DNA of 64,000 bases, from NCBI RefSeq assembly GCF_009671205.1, contig NZ_CP045309.1:1922001-1986000 (forward strand). The letters run 5' to 3'. The DNA is from Micromonospora terminaliae. GTDB taxonomy: Bacteria; Actinomycetota; Actinomycetes; Mycobacteriales; Micromonosporaceae. Below the pieces are notes generated by a model. That model had not been told where the DNA came from and made no database searches. It saw nothing but the letters and a program-made list of their open reading frames with translations. The translations under genes and the position numbers were made by a program. Positions 1-8,750 of the stretch are shown piece after piece (the first letter of the stretch is position 1; the number at the start of each line of letters is the position of its first letter).

Positions 1-1
1 C

Positions 2-193
2 TGGAGCGAGGACAACCGGTGGTTCAACCGGCCGAGCGGCTCGATCGCCTGGCAGCCCCTGTGGCAGCCGGGCGGGCGGTCACTTCCGGTGGGCGACCTC
101 CCGGGCGGGACCTGGCGCATCGGCGTGAGCGGCACGCCCGCCGACACCGGGTTTGCAGAGGCCCTCGCGGCCTCGCTCAACGGCGCGGCATAA
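2..193 (+). CDS. C-terminal end of an unidentified protein (5' truncated by window)
   Basis: An open frame enters from the left edge and ends at TAA 191-193, giving 63 residues that start [11 protein letters not shown] and end ASLNGAA. Codon use is strongly GC3-biased, as in a real gene, and a strong hairpin follows 50 bases downstream, which supports this stop as a gene end. The segment is rich in Trp, Gly and Pro ([21 protein letters not shown]). That could be a beta-rich extracellular domain, but I do not recognise the family. A longer overlapping frame from 19 is less consistent with the codon bias. Confidence 0.55.
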   Translation, partial: WSEDNRWFNRPSGSIAWQPLWQPGGRSLPVGDLPGGTWRIGVSGTPADTGFAEALAASLNGAA

Positions 194-245
194 CCTCCGC
201 CCCGCGGCCCGCAGGTCAGAGTCGCCCAGCAGGGATGTCAACAGC

Positions 246-286
246 GCGGAAGCCCGTCACCGGTTCGCCCGGTGACGGGCTTCCGC
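246..286 (+). terminator. Strong stem-loop terminator
   Basis: An 18-bp perfect stem (246-263 pairing with 269-286) closes a 5-base loop. It lies just downstream of the stop at 193. No T-tract follows, which is normal for actinobacterial terminators. Confidence 0.8.
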
Positions 287-673
287 ACCCCTGGGGCTCG
301 ACATCGGGTTCCCCGACCGGACCTCGACTCGTCCACGACGCCATGCGCATCGAGGGCGACGGGACCGGCGCGGGCATGGGCGGCGGGGGACCCGGCCAGC
401 AGGTCATCGTCATCGCCGTCCGCAACCGTCGAGGTCGTGCCGGGGTGGGTTGATCACGACGTTGCATCTGGCGGCAGCCGCTGTCGAGTCTGATGACCGC
501 TGGTCATCCCGTCCAGGTCGGGCCGGGCACTCCGCCTCAGCGGCGGACGAGCCCGAGCCCGGCCCGAACCGGATCCTGGCCGGCAAGGCCTACCTCTCCA
601 CGGCCTGGGGACGGCGTGGCGAGACCGCCGTTCACGTCGCCGCTGCCGACGGCTGGCGCTGAGTTCGCAGCGA
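287..673. other. 387-bp stretch with no supported gene
   Basis: Open frames exist on both strands, but they are Arg/Pro/Ala-rich frames of the kind that high-GC DNA produces by chance. None has a convincing ribosome binding site or recognisable domain. The stretch lies between the terminator and the stop of the minus-strand NTF2-like gene. Confidence 0.5.
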
Positions 674-1075
674 TTACGAGGCGCGTTGCCAGAGCGGGGA
701 GATCTGTGCCCGCGCGAGGCGCCAGCCGCCCGGCGTGCGTACGGCGGTGTACCGGGTCTGGAGGCCGGCCAGCCGGTGCGGCACCTCGCCCTCGTGGAAG
801 AAGTACACGAGCTGGTGGGCTTTCACCTCGGCGCGGTCGCCGTCGAGGTCGACCACGACGTCGGTGTTGAAGTGCTGGGTCAGCACCTCCTCCGGGCTGG
901 TTCGCCGCACGACGTCGACGATCTCGTCGATACCGCGCAGGGTGCCGCGTGGGCTGTGGGTTTCGGCGTCCGGTGCGTAGATGCTCCGCAGGTCGTCGAA
1001 GCGCCGCTCGTCCAGCGCCCACGCGAGCCTGGGGACCAGTTCGGCGATCTCGGTGCGGTCGGTCAGGGATGACAT
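674..1075 (-). CDS. NTF2-fold (SnoaL-like) protein
   Basis: A 133-residue protein starting MSSLTDRTEIAELVPRLAW. It has the usual SnoaL/NTF2 layout: an N-terminal helix pair with LAWALDERRFDDLRSIYAPDAE, then beta strands including VLTQHFNTDVVVDLDGDRA and a C-terminal GGWRLARAQI. These small alpha+beta barrels include polyketide cyclases, dehydratases and isomerases, so the substrate cannot be read from sequence. The start at 1075 is preferred over a longer frame because it matches the domain boundary and has GGAG upstream. The longer frame would cross the operators and the MarR gene. It is divergent from the MarR gene and is probably its regulatory target. Confidence 0.8.
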   Translation of the reverse strand: MSSLTDRTEIAELVPRLAWALDERRFDDLRSIYAPDAETHSPRGTLRGIDEIVDVVRRTSPEEVLTQHFNTDVVVDLDGDRAEVKAHQLVYFFHEGEVPHRLAGLQTRYTAVRTPGGWRLARAQISPLWQRAS

Positions 1076-1089
1076 CTCGAATCTCCATT

Positions 1090-1134
1090 CGTTGGTGCGG
1101 CCAACGATACGGCAGATCGTTGGCGCAGCCAACG
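1090..1134. promoter_or_regulatory. Tandem palindromic operators between MarR and NTF2-like genes
   Basis: Two 17-bp near-identical palindromes occur, CGTTGGTGCGGCCAACG at 1090-1106 and CGTTGGCGCAGCCAACG at 1118-1134. Their starts are 28 bp apart. Each has the form CGTTGG-N5-CCAACG. They fill the 70-bp divergent intergenic region, as expected for MarR dimers controlling both genes. Confidence 0.85.
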
Positions 1135-1145
1135 GTCTTGTTAGC

Positions 1146-1604
1146 ATGGTCACCGTGGAATCGACACCGAGTCGTCTCGCGACAAAGGCGAGCTGGTTGA
1201 TCTCGCAAACCGCCGTGCACTCGCGGCGGTTCGTCGCCGAGGGGTTCACCGCCGCCGAGGCGCGCGGCTACCACTACCGCGTGCTCGCCGCGTTGGAGGA
1301 GTTCGGTCCCGCGAGCCAGGCCGACCTGGGGCGACGCAGCCGCATGGACCGCAGTGACGTCGTCGCGGCCGTGACCGAGCTGGAAAGCCAGGGCTTCCTC
1401 GCGCGCAGCGCCGACCCGGCGGACCGCCGGCGCAACATTGTCACGATCACCAGGGCGGGCACTCAGCAGCTCCGACGGCTGGACCGCGTGCTCGACACCG
1501 TGCAGGACGAACTGCTCGCCCCGCTGTCGGCTGCCGAGCGGCAGACCCTTGTCGCGTTGCTCGGCAAGTTGATCGAGCACCACGGCGGCGTGCCGACCTC
1601 ATGA
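1146..1604 (+). CDS. MarR-family transcriptional regulator
   Basis: A 152-residue winged-helix regulator. The HTH (about residues 45-100) reads RVLAALEEFGPASQADLGRRSRMDRSDVVAAVTELE, split here only by the wing that follows. The wing has the MarR signature ADPADRRRNIVTITRAG, with the conserved D-x-R-R. A C-terminal dimerisation helix ends the protein. The ATG at 1146 is chosen because the frame upstream crosses the operator palindromes and the divergent gene. MarR proteins usually repress themselves and a divergent neighbour and are released by a small phenolic or oxidising ligand. The two palindromes at 1090-1134 fit that model. Confidence 0.9.
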   Translation: MVTVESTPSRLATKASWLISQTAVHSRRFVAEGFTAAEARGYHYRVLAALEEFGPASQADLGRRSRMDRSDVVAAVTELESQGFLARSADPADRRRNIVTITRAGTQQLRRLDRVLDTVQDELLAPLSAAERQTLVALLGKLIEHHGGVPTS

Positions 1605-1709
1605 GCCGACTGGGCGCCCACCAATGTCCTAGCGGACGCCGAAGTCGCCGCCGATCTGCCGGGCCTGCTGTGGCACCGCATCAACGTCGGCCAGGTGGCC
1701 CACGAAGGG

Positions 1710-2768
1710 CTAACGGCGGAACGGGCGGGTCATGGCTGCGAGGAGGGAATGCTCGCTGTCGTCACCGGCGAGCTGCCACGTGAACGCGCCCCGCAGCCCG
1801 TGCCCCGCCGCGAACGCCGCTCGTTCCTCGATGGAGTCGGCGTCCTCGTAGCTCACGAACGTCTGGGTCTCAGGATGGTAGAGCCACGGTGTGCGGGCGA
1901 CCGGATGGCGGTGGTGCTGCCATGCCGGGTCGGGCAGCAGGTCACGGCTGATGTCGCGCCAGTTGCCGACATCGACGGTACCGATCTGGGGCTGGAACAG
2001 GCCGGCTTGCTCGCCAGGTGAGGTGACGCGGAATCCGCGGCCGTAGAACGGTACGCCGAGCACGAGCTTGTCGCGTGGTACGCCGTGACGCTCGTAGTAG
2101 TCGACCGCACCCGTGACGTTGTTCCACCGCCGCAGGCCGGGTTCGAGCGGGTCGTCGGCGACTTCCGTCAGTGGCGCGTTGAACGTAGCGATCGGGGAGA
2201 AGCCCGTACCGAAGTCGTAGGTCATGAGGTTGACGAAGTCGAGGACATCGGCGAGTTCCGCGAGCTCGAAGCTGTCCGCCGGGTCATACGGGCCGGCTGA
2301 CTGCAGCCGCCCGGCCGGCAGGGCGGCGGTCAGCAGGCGGTCCGGGCCGAGACGGTCACGCAGGTCCTGGGCGAGCAGCGTGCAGTTACGCCGATCCTCG
2401 GGCCGCCGGGTCAGCTCGGCAGGGCCACCCGATACCGGAAACTCCCAATCCAGATCCACGCCGTCGAAGCCGGCGGTGAGCTCCACGCATTCGGCGACCA
2501 GGTTGGCGCGTGCGCGGGGGGTCAGCGCAGCATCGGAGAACCCGCCGGCACCCCAGCCACCGATCGAGATCATGATTCGCAGGTGCGGATGCGCCTGCTT
2601 GATCGCGGCGACCTGCGCTGGTGCCGCGGCAGGGGGCCTCAGGTGCCCGTCCTCGATCGTGGCGAATGCATAGAACAGGTGAGTCAGCAGGTCGGCGGGA
2701 AGGTGCTCGATCGGGTACTCGTGCGCGTCCGCTCCGGGAAAGTAGGCACCCAGAACCGTCCGCCCCAT
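1710..2768 (-). CDS. GH18 family chitinase-like glycosyl hydrolase
   Basis: A 352-residue protein with the GH18 TIM-barrel signature. It has the strand MISIGGWG (SxGG motif) and the catalytic DGVDLDWEF (DxxDxDxE, Glu as proton donor) near residue 105. It also has NLMTYDF and a late FTWQLAGDD that matches the conserved Trp on the last strand. GH18 enzymes cleave beta-1,4 N-acetylglucosamine polymers by substrate-assisted catalysis. No signal peptide or chitin-binding module is visible, so it may act in the cytoplasm, leave by another route, or have a mis-set start. I chose ATG 2768 (MGRTVLGAYFPG) because the barrel's first strand starts there. A longer frame reaches 2840. Confidence 0.88.
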   Translation of the reverse strand: MGRTVLGAYFPGADAHEYPIEHLPADLLTHLFYAFATIEDGHLRPPAAAPAQVAAIKQAHPHLRIMISIGGWGAGGFSDAALTPRARANLVAECVELTAGFDGVDLDWEFPVSGGPAELTRRPEDRRNCTLLAQDLRDRLGPDRLLTAALPAGRLQSAGPYDPADSFELAELADVLDFVNLMTYDFGTGFSPIATFNAPLTEVADDPLEPGLRRWNNVTGAVDYYERHGVPRDKLVLGVPFYGRGFRVTSPGEQAGLFQPQIGTVDVGNWRDISRDLLPDPAWQHHRHPVARTPWLYHPETQTFVSYEDADSIEERAAFAAGHGLRGAFTWQLAGDDSEHSLLAAMTRPFRR

Positions 2769-2908
2769 GATCACCCGGACACGGTAGCAGCAGGCGCCCA
2801 GAGCCGGGCCGGTGAATTCGGTGCGATGGCGCACCCGCACGCCTGGGAAACGCTGGCCGCTAAGCCACCGGACTTGACGATGTGAGCGTGCCGGCTCAGC
2901 TCGGTACT

Positions 2909-3631
2909 TCAGGCTGCGGCGATGAACACGAACTCACGGCCTGGACGATCCGGGGCCTCACGTACATCGAGGACCCGATAAGCGTTGGCAGCCAGGCTCG
3001 ATTCCACCTCGTGGCGGCTGCGAAACCGGAGGGTCGAGTCGGACGTGACTACCGCGCCATCGGCCAGGAACCGGTAGGTGTACCGGAAGGAGACGAACGG
3101 AAGGCTGACGTCGGTGACCGCAAGGCGGCGTTCTACGTGCCCGATGCCCGGGACATCGAGGGTGACCGGATCAATGTCGGCGGCCCACTCCTCCCAGGCG
3201 CGACGTTCGGGGCACCTGGTCTCGAACACGAGATATCCGTTCGGGCGAAGCGCGGCGTGGATGCCCTGGAGAGTCTGTGCCCAGTCATTGTCGGCGAGGA
3301 AGACCTGCGCCACATTCCCGGTCATCGTCGCCAGATCAGCATCGAGCGCCGGCACTGACGTGGCATCGCCGTGGATCCAGGTGACCCTCGCGGCGTCGTC
3401 TTTCAACTTCGCGACCGCAAGTGACGCTTCGGCGGGGTCGACAGCCACGACTGTGTGGCCGCTACGAGCGAGCAGGATCGCCAGAGTTCCCGTGCCGCAC
3501 CCGACATCAAGCACACGGCGTGCTCCGAACTCGTCGGCGATTGCGAGGTAGGCAGCCAAGTCGTCGCGGTCTCCATCAAAAGCGTCGTAGACGCGTGCGA
3601 GGCGAGGGTGAGCGAAGATCGCATCGGGCAC
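2909..3631 (-). CDS. Class I SAM-dependent methyltransferase
   Basis: About 240 residues, starting at a GTG (VPDAIFAHPRLARVYD). The Rossmann-fold motif I VLDVGCGTGTLAILLA is textbook, and it is followed by the acidic motif II (VVAVDPAEASL) and motif III (HGDATSVPALDADL). The C-terminal half has alternating strands (FVSFRYTYRFLADGAV), as in small-molecule methyltransferases of the Methyltransf_25/11 group. The substrate is unknown. The frame extends to 3712 upstream, but that part is Arg-rich and off-family. It is divergent from the MOSC gene. Confidence 0.85.
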   Translation of the reverse strand: MPDAIFAHPRLARVYDAFDGDRDDLAAYLAIADEFGARRVLDVGCGTGTLAILLARSGHTVVAVDPAEASLAVAKLKDDAARVTWIHGDATSVPALDADLATMTGNVAQVFLADNDWAQTLQGIHAALRPNGYLVFETRCPERRAWEEWAADIDPVTLDVPGIGHVERRLAVTDVSLPFVSFRYTYRFLADGAVVTSDSTLRFRSRHEVESSLAANAYRVLDVREAPDRPGREFVFIAAA

Positions 3632-3819
3632 CGGGCGACCATATCGACCAAGACGTGCTCTGGCGACAGAGATCCGACGCCATCGGCACCGACTCGCGGC
3701 GCGATGATGCAAACCCGGCCCTGACGGGCGACGAGGCCCTGGGTGCCCGCGCAGAGGAGACGCTTCGCCGGATGGGAATTGCGCGGCGTGCGGTGGCCGG
3801 AGCGGCTAGGTTGCCGGGC

Positions 3820-4482
3820 GTGTCCAGGATTGTTTCGGTCAACCTCGCGGTGCCGGAGCCCAACCCGGCAAAGGGCGTTGGTGTCACGGGCATCAACAAG
3901 CGGCCGGTTGATCACCTGGTCCACGTGCGGGCGCCAGGGCCGAAGACCACCGGTCTCCACAGCGGCCTGGTCGGTGACCAGATCTTCGACATCGAGCACC
4001 ACGGCGGCGACGACCAGGCGGTGTACGCGTACGCGCGCCAGGACTACGACTGGTGGCAGGCGCGCCTGAGTCGCCCCCTGGCCAACGGGCTCTTCGGCGA
4101 GAACCTGACCACCGAGGGGGTGGACGTCAACGGCGCGGTCATCGGCGAGCGGTGGCGCATCGGTCCACGGTTGCTGCTCCAGCCGACGTTCGGCCGTATC
4201 CCGTGCGTCACGTTCCAGCACAAGATGGGCGAGCCGCGCTGGGTGAAGACCTTCACCCGGGCGAACCGCCCGGGCGCGTACCTGCGCGTGCTGGAGCCGG
4301 GCGAGGTGTGGGCCGGTGATCCGGTGAGCGTGGAGGACCGTCCGGCGCACGGGGTGACGATCGCGCAGGCGTTTCGGGCGTACCTCACCGAGCCGCAGCT
4401 GCTGCCCGAGCTGGTCGAGATCGACGGGCTGCCCGACGACCTGCGCGAGACCCTCGCCGAACGGCTTCACCGGCGGCGGTAG
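3820..4482 (+). CDS. MOSC domain protein, YiiM-like
   Basis: A 220-residue protein beginning at GTG 3820 (VSRIVSVNLAVPEPNPA). MOSC hallmarks are present: KRPVDHLVHVRAPG near the start, HHGGDDQAVYAYARQDYDWW, LANGLFGENLTTEG, and a conserved Cys in FGRIPCVTFQHKM, which is the presumed sulfur- or molybdenum-cofactor-handling residue. YiiM-type proteins reduce N-hydroxylated bases through a molybdenum cofactor. The open frame extends upstream to 3421, but that part overlaps the divergent methyltransferase and lacks MOSC similarity. Confidence 0.85.
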   Translation: MSRIVSVNLAVPEPNPAKGVGVTGINKRPVDHLVHVRAPGPKTTGLHSGLVGDQIFDIEHHGGDDQAVYAYARQDYDWWQARLSRPLANGLFGENLTTEGVDVNGAVIGERWRIGPRLLLQPTFGRIPCVTFQHKMGEPRWVKTFTRANRPGAYLRVLEPGEVWAGDPVSVEDRPAHGVTIAQAFRAYLTEPQLLPELVEIDGLPDDLRETLAERLHRRR

Positions 4483-4738
4483 CTCGTGATTCAGTGGCCG
4501 AGGCTGCCGACATCGGCAGGCGTGTGTCGAGCAGCCCCTCGGCCGTACCGGTGTAGGGCCTGGTCACCCGCGTGTTCGACACGGAGCCGCGCGGCGCCGA
4601 GGCCGGCAGCCAACGCTCCCCGGGCCGGCACGACAAGATCGCGCGGTAGCGGGAATGCGCCGATGGCGGGCATGCGGGCGGGCCGGTGCCCGTAGGGTGT
4701 CATCAGGCGAGGACGGTGCGGGGGTCCGGGGGACGTCG

Positions 4739-5926
4739 ATGGTGACCGAAGGCGGCGCCAACACGGCGGCTCCGATCCCACGGGACCCCGCCCGCCCGGC
4801 GTTCCTGGAGCTCTTCTTCGACCTGACGTACGTCTTTGCCATGATCTCCCTGGTCAAGACGCTCGCCGACGACGTGAGCTGGACCGGCGTCGGCCAGACG
4901 CTGGTCCTGCTACTCGCGTTCACGCTGGTCTGGGCGGTGACCACGTGGGCCGCCGACACCCTGGACCTGTCGCGGCCCGCGGTCCAGGTGCAGTTCATCG
5001 GGGTGGCGGCCGCCAGCCTGCTGCTTGCGGCCGCGGCACCCGACGCGTACGACGGGCGCGGCCTGCTCTTCGCGATCACCTACCTGGCGATCCACCTCGG
5101 GTCGAGCAGCTACTACCTCCTGCTCCTGCCGAGCGCAGCCGAGCCGCGTCGCAGCGGCCGGGTCTTCTTCTGGTACACCATCGCCGCCGTCGGCTGGATC
5201 GGCGGCGCGCTGGCCACCGGCCACACCCGCCTTTTGATCTGGGCGGTGACCATCGCCATGGAGTACGTCGCCGCCTCGCTCGGCTGGCCGCTGCCGAAGC
5301 TCGGGCGGTCGCAGCCGCAGGAGTGGCGGCTGGTCGGCGAGCGGGTGGCCGAGCGGTACCGGCAGTTCGTCATCATCGCGCTCGGCGCGTCCATCTTCGT
5401 CACCGGGACGACCTTCACCCGGACCGACTACACGATGGAGCGGGCCTGGGCGCTCCTGGTGGTGTTCACGATCGTGGTGCTGGCCTGGCGGATCTACATC
5501 TACCGGGCTGGCGAGCTGCTGACCGAGGCCATCGCGCGATCGGCGAACCCGTCCCTGCTCACACAGTCCGCCGCGGTCACTCACCTGATCATGGTGGCGG
5601 GCATCGGCGGCATGGCGGTCACGAGCCACCTCGTCGTCCTGCGTCCCTTCGGGCAGACGCCGCCGGCGTGGGCTGCGGTTATCCTCGGCGGACCGGCGCT
5701 GTTCCTGGTCGGCCGCGCGGCGCTCGACTACACGGTCTTCGGTCGGATGTCCCGGTCCCGGCTGGCCGGGCTGGTCCTGCTGGCCGGCGCGGCGCCGGCT
5801 GCTGGCCTGCTGCCGCCGGTCGTGGTCGCGCTGCTCGCCATGACCATCCTGGCCCTGGTCGCCGCGGCGAACCTGGTGAGCACCCACCGGCACGCCCGCG
5901 TGCCGATGCCACCGGCGCTCGGGTGA
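4739..5926 (+). CDS. Low temperature requirement A (LtrA) family membrane protein, copy 1
   Basis: A 395-residue polytopic protein. The LtrA signature FLELFFDLTYVFAM follows directly after the N-terminus, and about ten hydrophobic helices run to the C-terminus (for example LVLLLAFTLVWAVTTWAA, AWALLVVFTIVVLAWRIYIY, LAGLVLLAGAAPAAGLL). LtrA proteins are membrane proteins first tied to growth at low temperature in Listeria; their biochemical role is unclear. The ATG at 4739 places the signature about 20 residues in, as in relatives. The gene is convergent with, and only 3 bp from, a paralogue. Confidence 0.85.
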   Translation: MVTEGGANTAAPIPRDPARPAFLELFFDLTYVFAMISLVKTLADDVSWTGVGQTLVLLLAFTLVWAVTTWAADTLDLSRPAVQVQFIGVAAASLLLAAAAPDAYDGRGLLFAITYLAIHLGSSSYYLLLLPSAAEPRRSGRVFFWYTIAAVGWIGGALATGHTRLLIWAVTIAMEYVAASLGWPLPKLGRSQPQEWRLVGERVAERYRQFVIIALGASIFVTGTTFTRTDYTMERAWALLVVFTIVVLAWRIYIYRAGELLTEAIARSANPSLLTQSAAVTHLIMVAGIGGMAVTSHLVVLRPFGQTPPAWAAVILGGPALFLVGRAALDYTVFGRMSRSRLAGLVLLAGAAPAAGLLPPVVVALLAMTILALVAAANLVSTHRHARVPMPPALG

Positions 5927-5929
5927 CGC

Positions 5930-7111
5930 TCAGGTCGGCACTGTGATCCGGACCGGCCGCGAGTGTGCGGGCAGCGTCTCCCAGACCAGGATCAGCAGCA
6001 GCACCAGATTCGCCACGATCAGGATGGCCAGCGGCGGGAGCAGCGCCGCGACGGGGCCGATCACGCACAGCACCACGATCCCCGACGCCCGGGACCAGAG
6101 GAGCCGTCCGGTGACCACGGCGTCGAACAGGCAACTCCCCAGCAGGAACAGCGCCGGCCCGCCCAGGATGGCGACGATCCAAGCGGCCGGTGCCGCACCG
6201 AACGGCTGGTCGATGACCAGCGCGACGCTGGTCGACACCACCAGCACCCCGGCCACCATCACCAGATGGCTGTACGAGGTGGAGGTGCCGGGCCGCACCC
6301 GCTCCACCACCATGACGGCCGGTGGTGCCAGCAGCTGCCGCACCCGGTGGAAGTAGAGCTGGAAGAGCACGACGGCGCCGGCGAACCCGACGAAACTCGT
6401 GGCCACCCGGCCGGCCTGGAAACCGCTGCCGGCCAGCCCCAGACCGCAGCTCAGGATCAGCTCGCCAAGCGAAATGATGAAGATCTCTCGATGCCGCTCG
6501 GACAGGTGCATTCCGGTGAAGATCTGACTGGCCAGTTCGGTGCGACCAAGCTTCGGCGTCGGCCAGCCCAACCGGGCCGACCCGAGGTCGCCCGCCACCG
6601 CCACCGACCAGAGCAGCAGCCGAGCCGTTCCGTGCGCGAACGCCCCGGCCACCCACGGCAGCGCCGTGACCCCGAACCAGAAGAACACCCGGATGCTCCG
6701 CGCCTGGATCGGGCGGTTCACCCGGGTACCGGGGATGAGCACGGCGTCCCGAACCAGATGGATGCCGAAATACCCCGCAACGAACAGCCAACCGTAATCG
6801 GCGAAGGCGTACGGCACCGCGATCGCCATCAACAGAGTGCCGAACATGACCGCCAGGACGGTGGCCTGGATGACCGGCAGCCGCGGGTTGAACAAATCGG
6901 TGAGCCACGCGGTCAGTACCCAGACCCACCAGGCGGCCATCAACAGAACGGCGGTCTCGGCGGCGCCCCGGACGGTGAGGTCCCCGGCCAGTCCCGCCGA
7001 GAGCCTGGAGAGCATGAAGATGTAGACCAGGTCGAAGAAGAGCTCCAGGAACGTCGGATAGTCCGGCTCGCCGCGCCGGCGAAGGATCCGGGGGAGCGGG
7101 CTGGGCCTCAC
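5930..7111 (-). CDS. LtrA family membrane protein, copy 2
   Basis: A 393-residue polytopic membrane protein of the same family as the gene at 4739-5926. It has FLELFFDLVYIFMLS near the N-terminus, LPWVAGAFAHG, the shared LGWPTPKLGR segment (LGWPLPKLGR in copy 1), and ten or so hydrophobic helices. The GTG start at 7111 is supported by an AAGGAGG ribosome binding site 7 bases upstream, which excludes the longer upstream frame. The two copies face tail to tail with a 3-bp gap, so they probably arose by an inverted duplication that has since diverged. Confidence 0.88.
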   Translation of the reverse strand: MRPSPLPRILRRRGEPDYPTFLELFFDLVYIFMLSRLSAGLAGDLTVRGAAETAVLLMAAWWVWVLTAWLTDLFNPRLPVIQATVLAVMFGTLLMAIAVPYAFADYGWLFVAGYFGIHLVRDAVLIPGTRVNRPIQARSIRVFFWFGVTALPWVAGAFAHGTARLLLWSVAVAGDLGSARLGWPTPKLGRTELASQIFTGMHLSERHREIFIISLGELILSCGLGLAGSGFQAGRVATSFVGFAGAVVLFQLYFHRVRQLLAPPAVMVVERVRPGTSTSYSHLVMVAGVLVVSTSVALVIDQPFGAAPAAWIVAILGGPALFLLGSCLFDAVVTGRLLWSRASGIVVLCVIGPVAALLPPLAILIVANLVLLLILVWETLPAHSRPVRITVPT

Positions 7112-7601
7112 GCGTCTGCCTCCTTCGGGCACGCCCCTCGGGGGCGGAGGCACGCTTGTCCCGCCAACTTACAAAAGCGGAGGTCGCCGGAGGGCGGAAA
7201 TGGAGCAGCAGGGCGGAAGCCGTACACCGGTCATCGGCCTGACCCCCCGACCGTCGGCGATGCAGTCCCCAGGGATGGCCGCCATCAGATGGCGGGGTGG
7301 GCGATCAGGCCAGGCAGGTCCGGCCGGTAGATCCCGCGCACGCCCTCCGGGCAGGACCGGTCTGCAGCCGCGGGTGAGCCCGTAGCCGGGCTGGCGCAGC
7401 CTCGCCAACCCCTCTCCCGCTCGGCCCGTTCCATCGAATCGTCGAGGGCGCTGCCGCAGGGCGCCGTAATGATTCGCCCGATGGGGATGAGGCCGGATCA
7501 CCCTCCGTACTAGCAGGCTGTCGAGGTACCAGTTCGCTCAACGAAGCGACGTGATGCGTTCCAGCCGTTCGGCGGGGGAGCTGGCCGGAGAGGAGAATCA
7601 G
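7112..7601. other. 490-bp intergenic region without a supported gene
   Basis: It contains the ribosome binding site of the LtrA gene at its left end and the upstream region of the DUF2267 gene at its right. The open frames within it (for example minus strand 7169-7501) have no domain and are Arg/Pro-rich. Promoters for both flanking genes must lie here, but I cannot point to clear -10/-35 boxes. Confidence 0.5.
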
Positions 7602-8012
7602 GTGGAATACGAGGATTTCATCAATGCGGTGGCCACGCGAGCAAAGGTGTCGACCGATCAGGCGGCGACGCTGACCGGCGTGACGTTGGAGACGTTGGCG
7701 GAGCGGATCAGCGCCGGTCAGGCTGAGGACCTCGCCTATCAGCTTCCGGATCGACTTGCCGCTCACCTGAACAGACCCCTCGGAGGGGAAATGGCCACCG
7801 CGTTCGGGCTTGAGGAGTTTGTGCGGCGGGTTGGGGATCGTCCTGAAGTCGACCGTGCGCTCGCCGGTGCCGGGGTCCGCGCAGTGCTCACCACCCTGCG
7901 TGAGGCCGTGACCCGAGACGAGTTCGAGAACGCCATGGCCCAACTTCCTGAGGAGTTCTCGCAGGTCATCGAACCGGTGGGCGCCGGTGGCGGGCGGCGC
8001 CGCGGCTCGTAG
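7602..8012 (+). CDS. DUF2267 domain protein
   Basis: A 136-residue acidic, all-helical protein starting VEYEDFINAVATRAKVSTDQA. It shows the two DUF2267 half-repeats: the first with ATLTGVTLETLAERISAGQAEDLAYQLP, the second with GVRAVLTTLREAVTRDEFENAMAQLPEEF, each given here around its breaks. The family is common in actinobacteria and has no settled function. The GTG at 7602 is preceded by GAGAGGAG. It is likely monocistronic, since a palindrome follows 195 bases after the stop. Confidence 0.82.
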   Translation: MEYEDFINAVATRAKVSTDQAATLTGVTLETLAERISAGQAEDLAYQLPDRLAAHLNRPLGGEMATAFGLEEFVRRVGDRPEVDRALAGAGVRAVLTTLREAVTRDEFENAMAQLPEEFSQVIEPVGAGGGRRRGS

Positions 8013-8207
8013 CACGCAGAGTTGAGGCAGGAGCAGTCGGTACGACTGACCAGCCCCCGGGCAAGGTTGTGCATCCTCACGGAATCGACACGTGGTCGGC
8101 GAGCTCGACGGCGGCGTGCAGCACTCCGCCCGGCGAGGACCCGCGATGTCCACGTCGCTGCGCTCGAAAGTGGCGGCCTGGCGGGAAGCGACGGCACCGG
8201 AGGTACA

Positions 8208-8240
8208 CCATGATCGCCGCTCCCGGAGCGGCGATCATGG
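8208..8240. terminator. Perfect 33-base palindrome, bidirectional terminator
   Basis: Bases 8208-8223 are the exact reverse complement of 8225-8240, centred on C8224. It sits between the stops of two convergent genes (8012 plus, 8253 minus), so it most likely ends transcription from both sides. Confidence 0.75.
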
Positions 8241-8252
8241 CGTGACGTGCGG

Positions 8253-8642
8253 TCAGCTCGCGAAGACCAGCAGCGCATTAGCGATCAGGACGACCGCTCC
8301 GAGCCCGATCCCGACGGCGGCGCTGACCCGGAGCCGGCGCCGCACGTCCAGCCCCAACACGATCGCCGCGATGCCCAGCGCGGCCGACAGCCTGGACCAG
8401 TAGACGACGACGCCCGTGAGCAAGCCGAGGATCGCGAGCACCAGCGACCACACCGCCGTCGAGCCGGGTTGTTGCCGCAGGACCACCCGCGCCGCCTCTG
8501 CGAAGACGACCACCGCGGCGAGCAGGGCGACGCCGGCGTGCGCCGCGCTCTCTCCCGCCGAGGCGTCGGGGAGGATTCCCCACTGACCAGAGGTCCGCCC
8601 CGCCTTCGGACGGAACGGGGTGTCGACGGTCGGGGAAATCAT
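8253..8642 (-). CDS. Small integral membrane protein, unknown function
   Basis: A 129-residue protein starting at ATG 8642 (MISPTVDTPFRPKAG). It has about four hydrophobic helices: HAGVALLAAVVVFAEAA, AVWSLVLAILGLLTGVVVYW, LGIAAIVLGLDV and VGIGLGAVVLIANALLV. The frame extends to 8777, but the extra N-terminus is not membrane-like and overlaps a decayed gene on the other strand. No family recognised. The gene ends 13 bases from the shared palindromic terminator. Confidence 0.6.
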   Translation of the reverse strand: MISPTVDTPFRPKAGRTSGQWGILPDASAGESAAHAGVALLAAVVVFAEAARVVLRQQPGSTAVWSLVLAILGLLTGVVVYWSRLSAALGIAAIVLGLDVRRRLRVSAAVGIGLGAVVLIANALLVFAS

Positions 8643-8750
8643 CGCGAGCTGGGGGGACCGTACCGCCGACGGCCCCGACGACCGCCAGGTTGGGCCCTGC
8701 GGGAAGGGGGCTCGGCTGGTTGCCTGGCACCAAAACGTCGGAGCGACGAT

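Noticed and set aside
1605..1709. Possible short coding remnant after the MarR gene (LADAEVAADLPGLLWHRI)
   Set aside because: Only about 25 codons are open without a start. The resemblance to coding sequence is too short to support.
5679..6929. Long minus-strand frame across the LtrA pair
   Set aside because: Antisense and off-frame to both LtrA genes, which have complete membrane-protein patterns.
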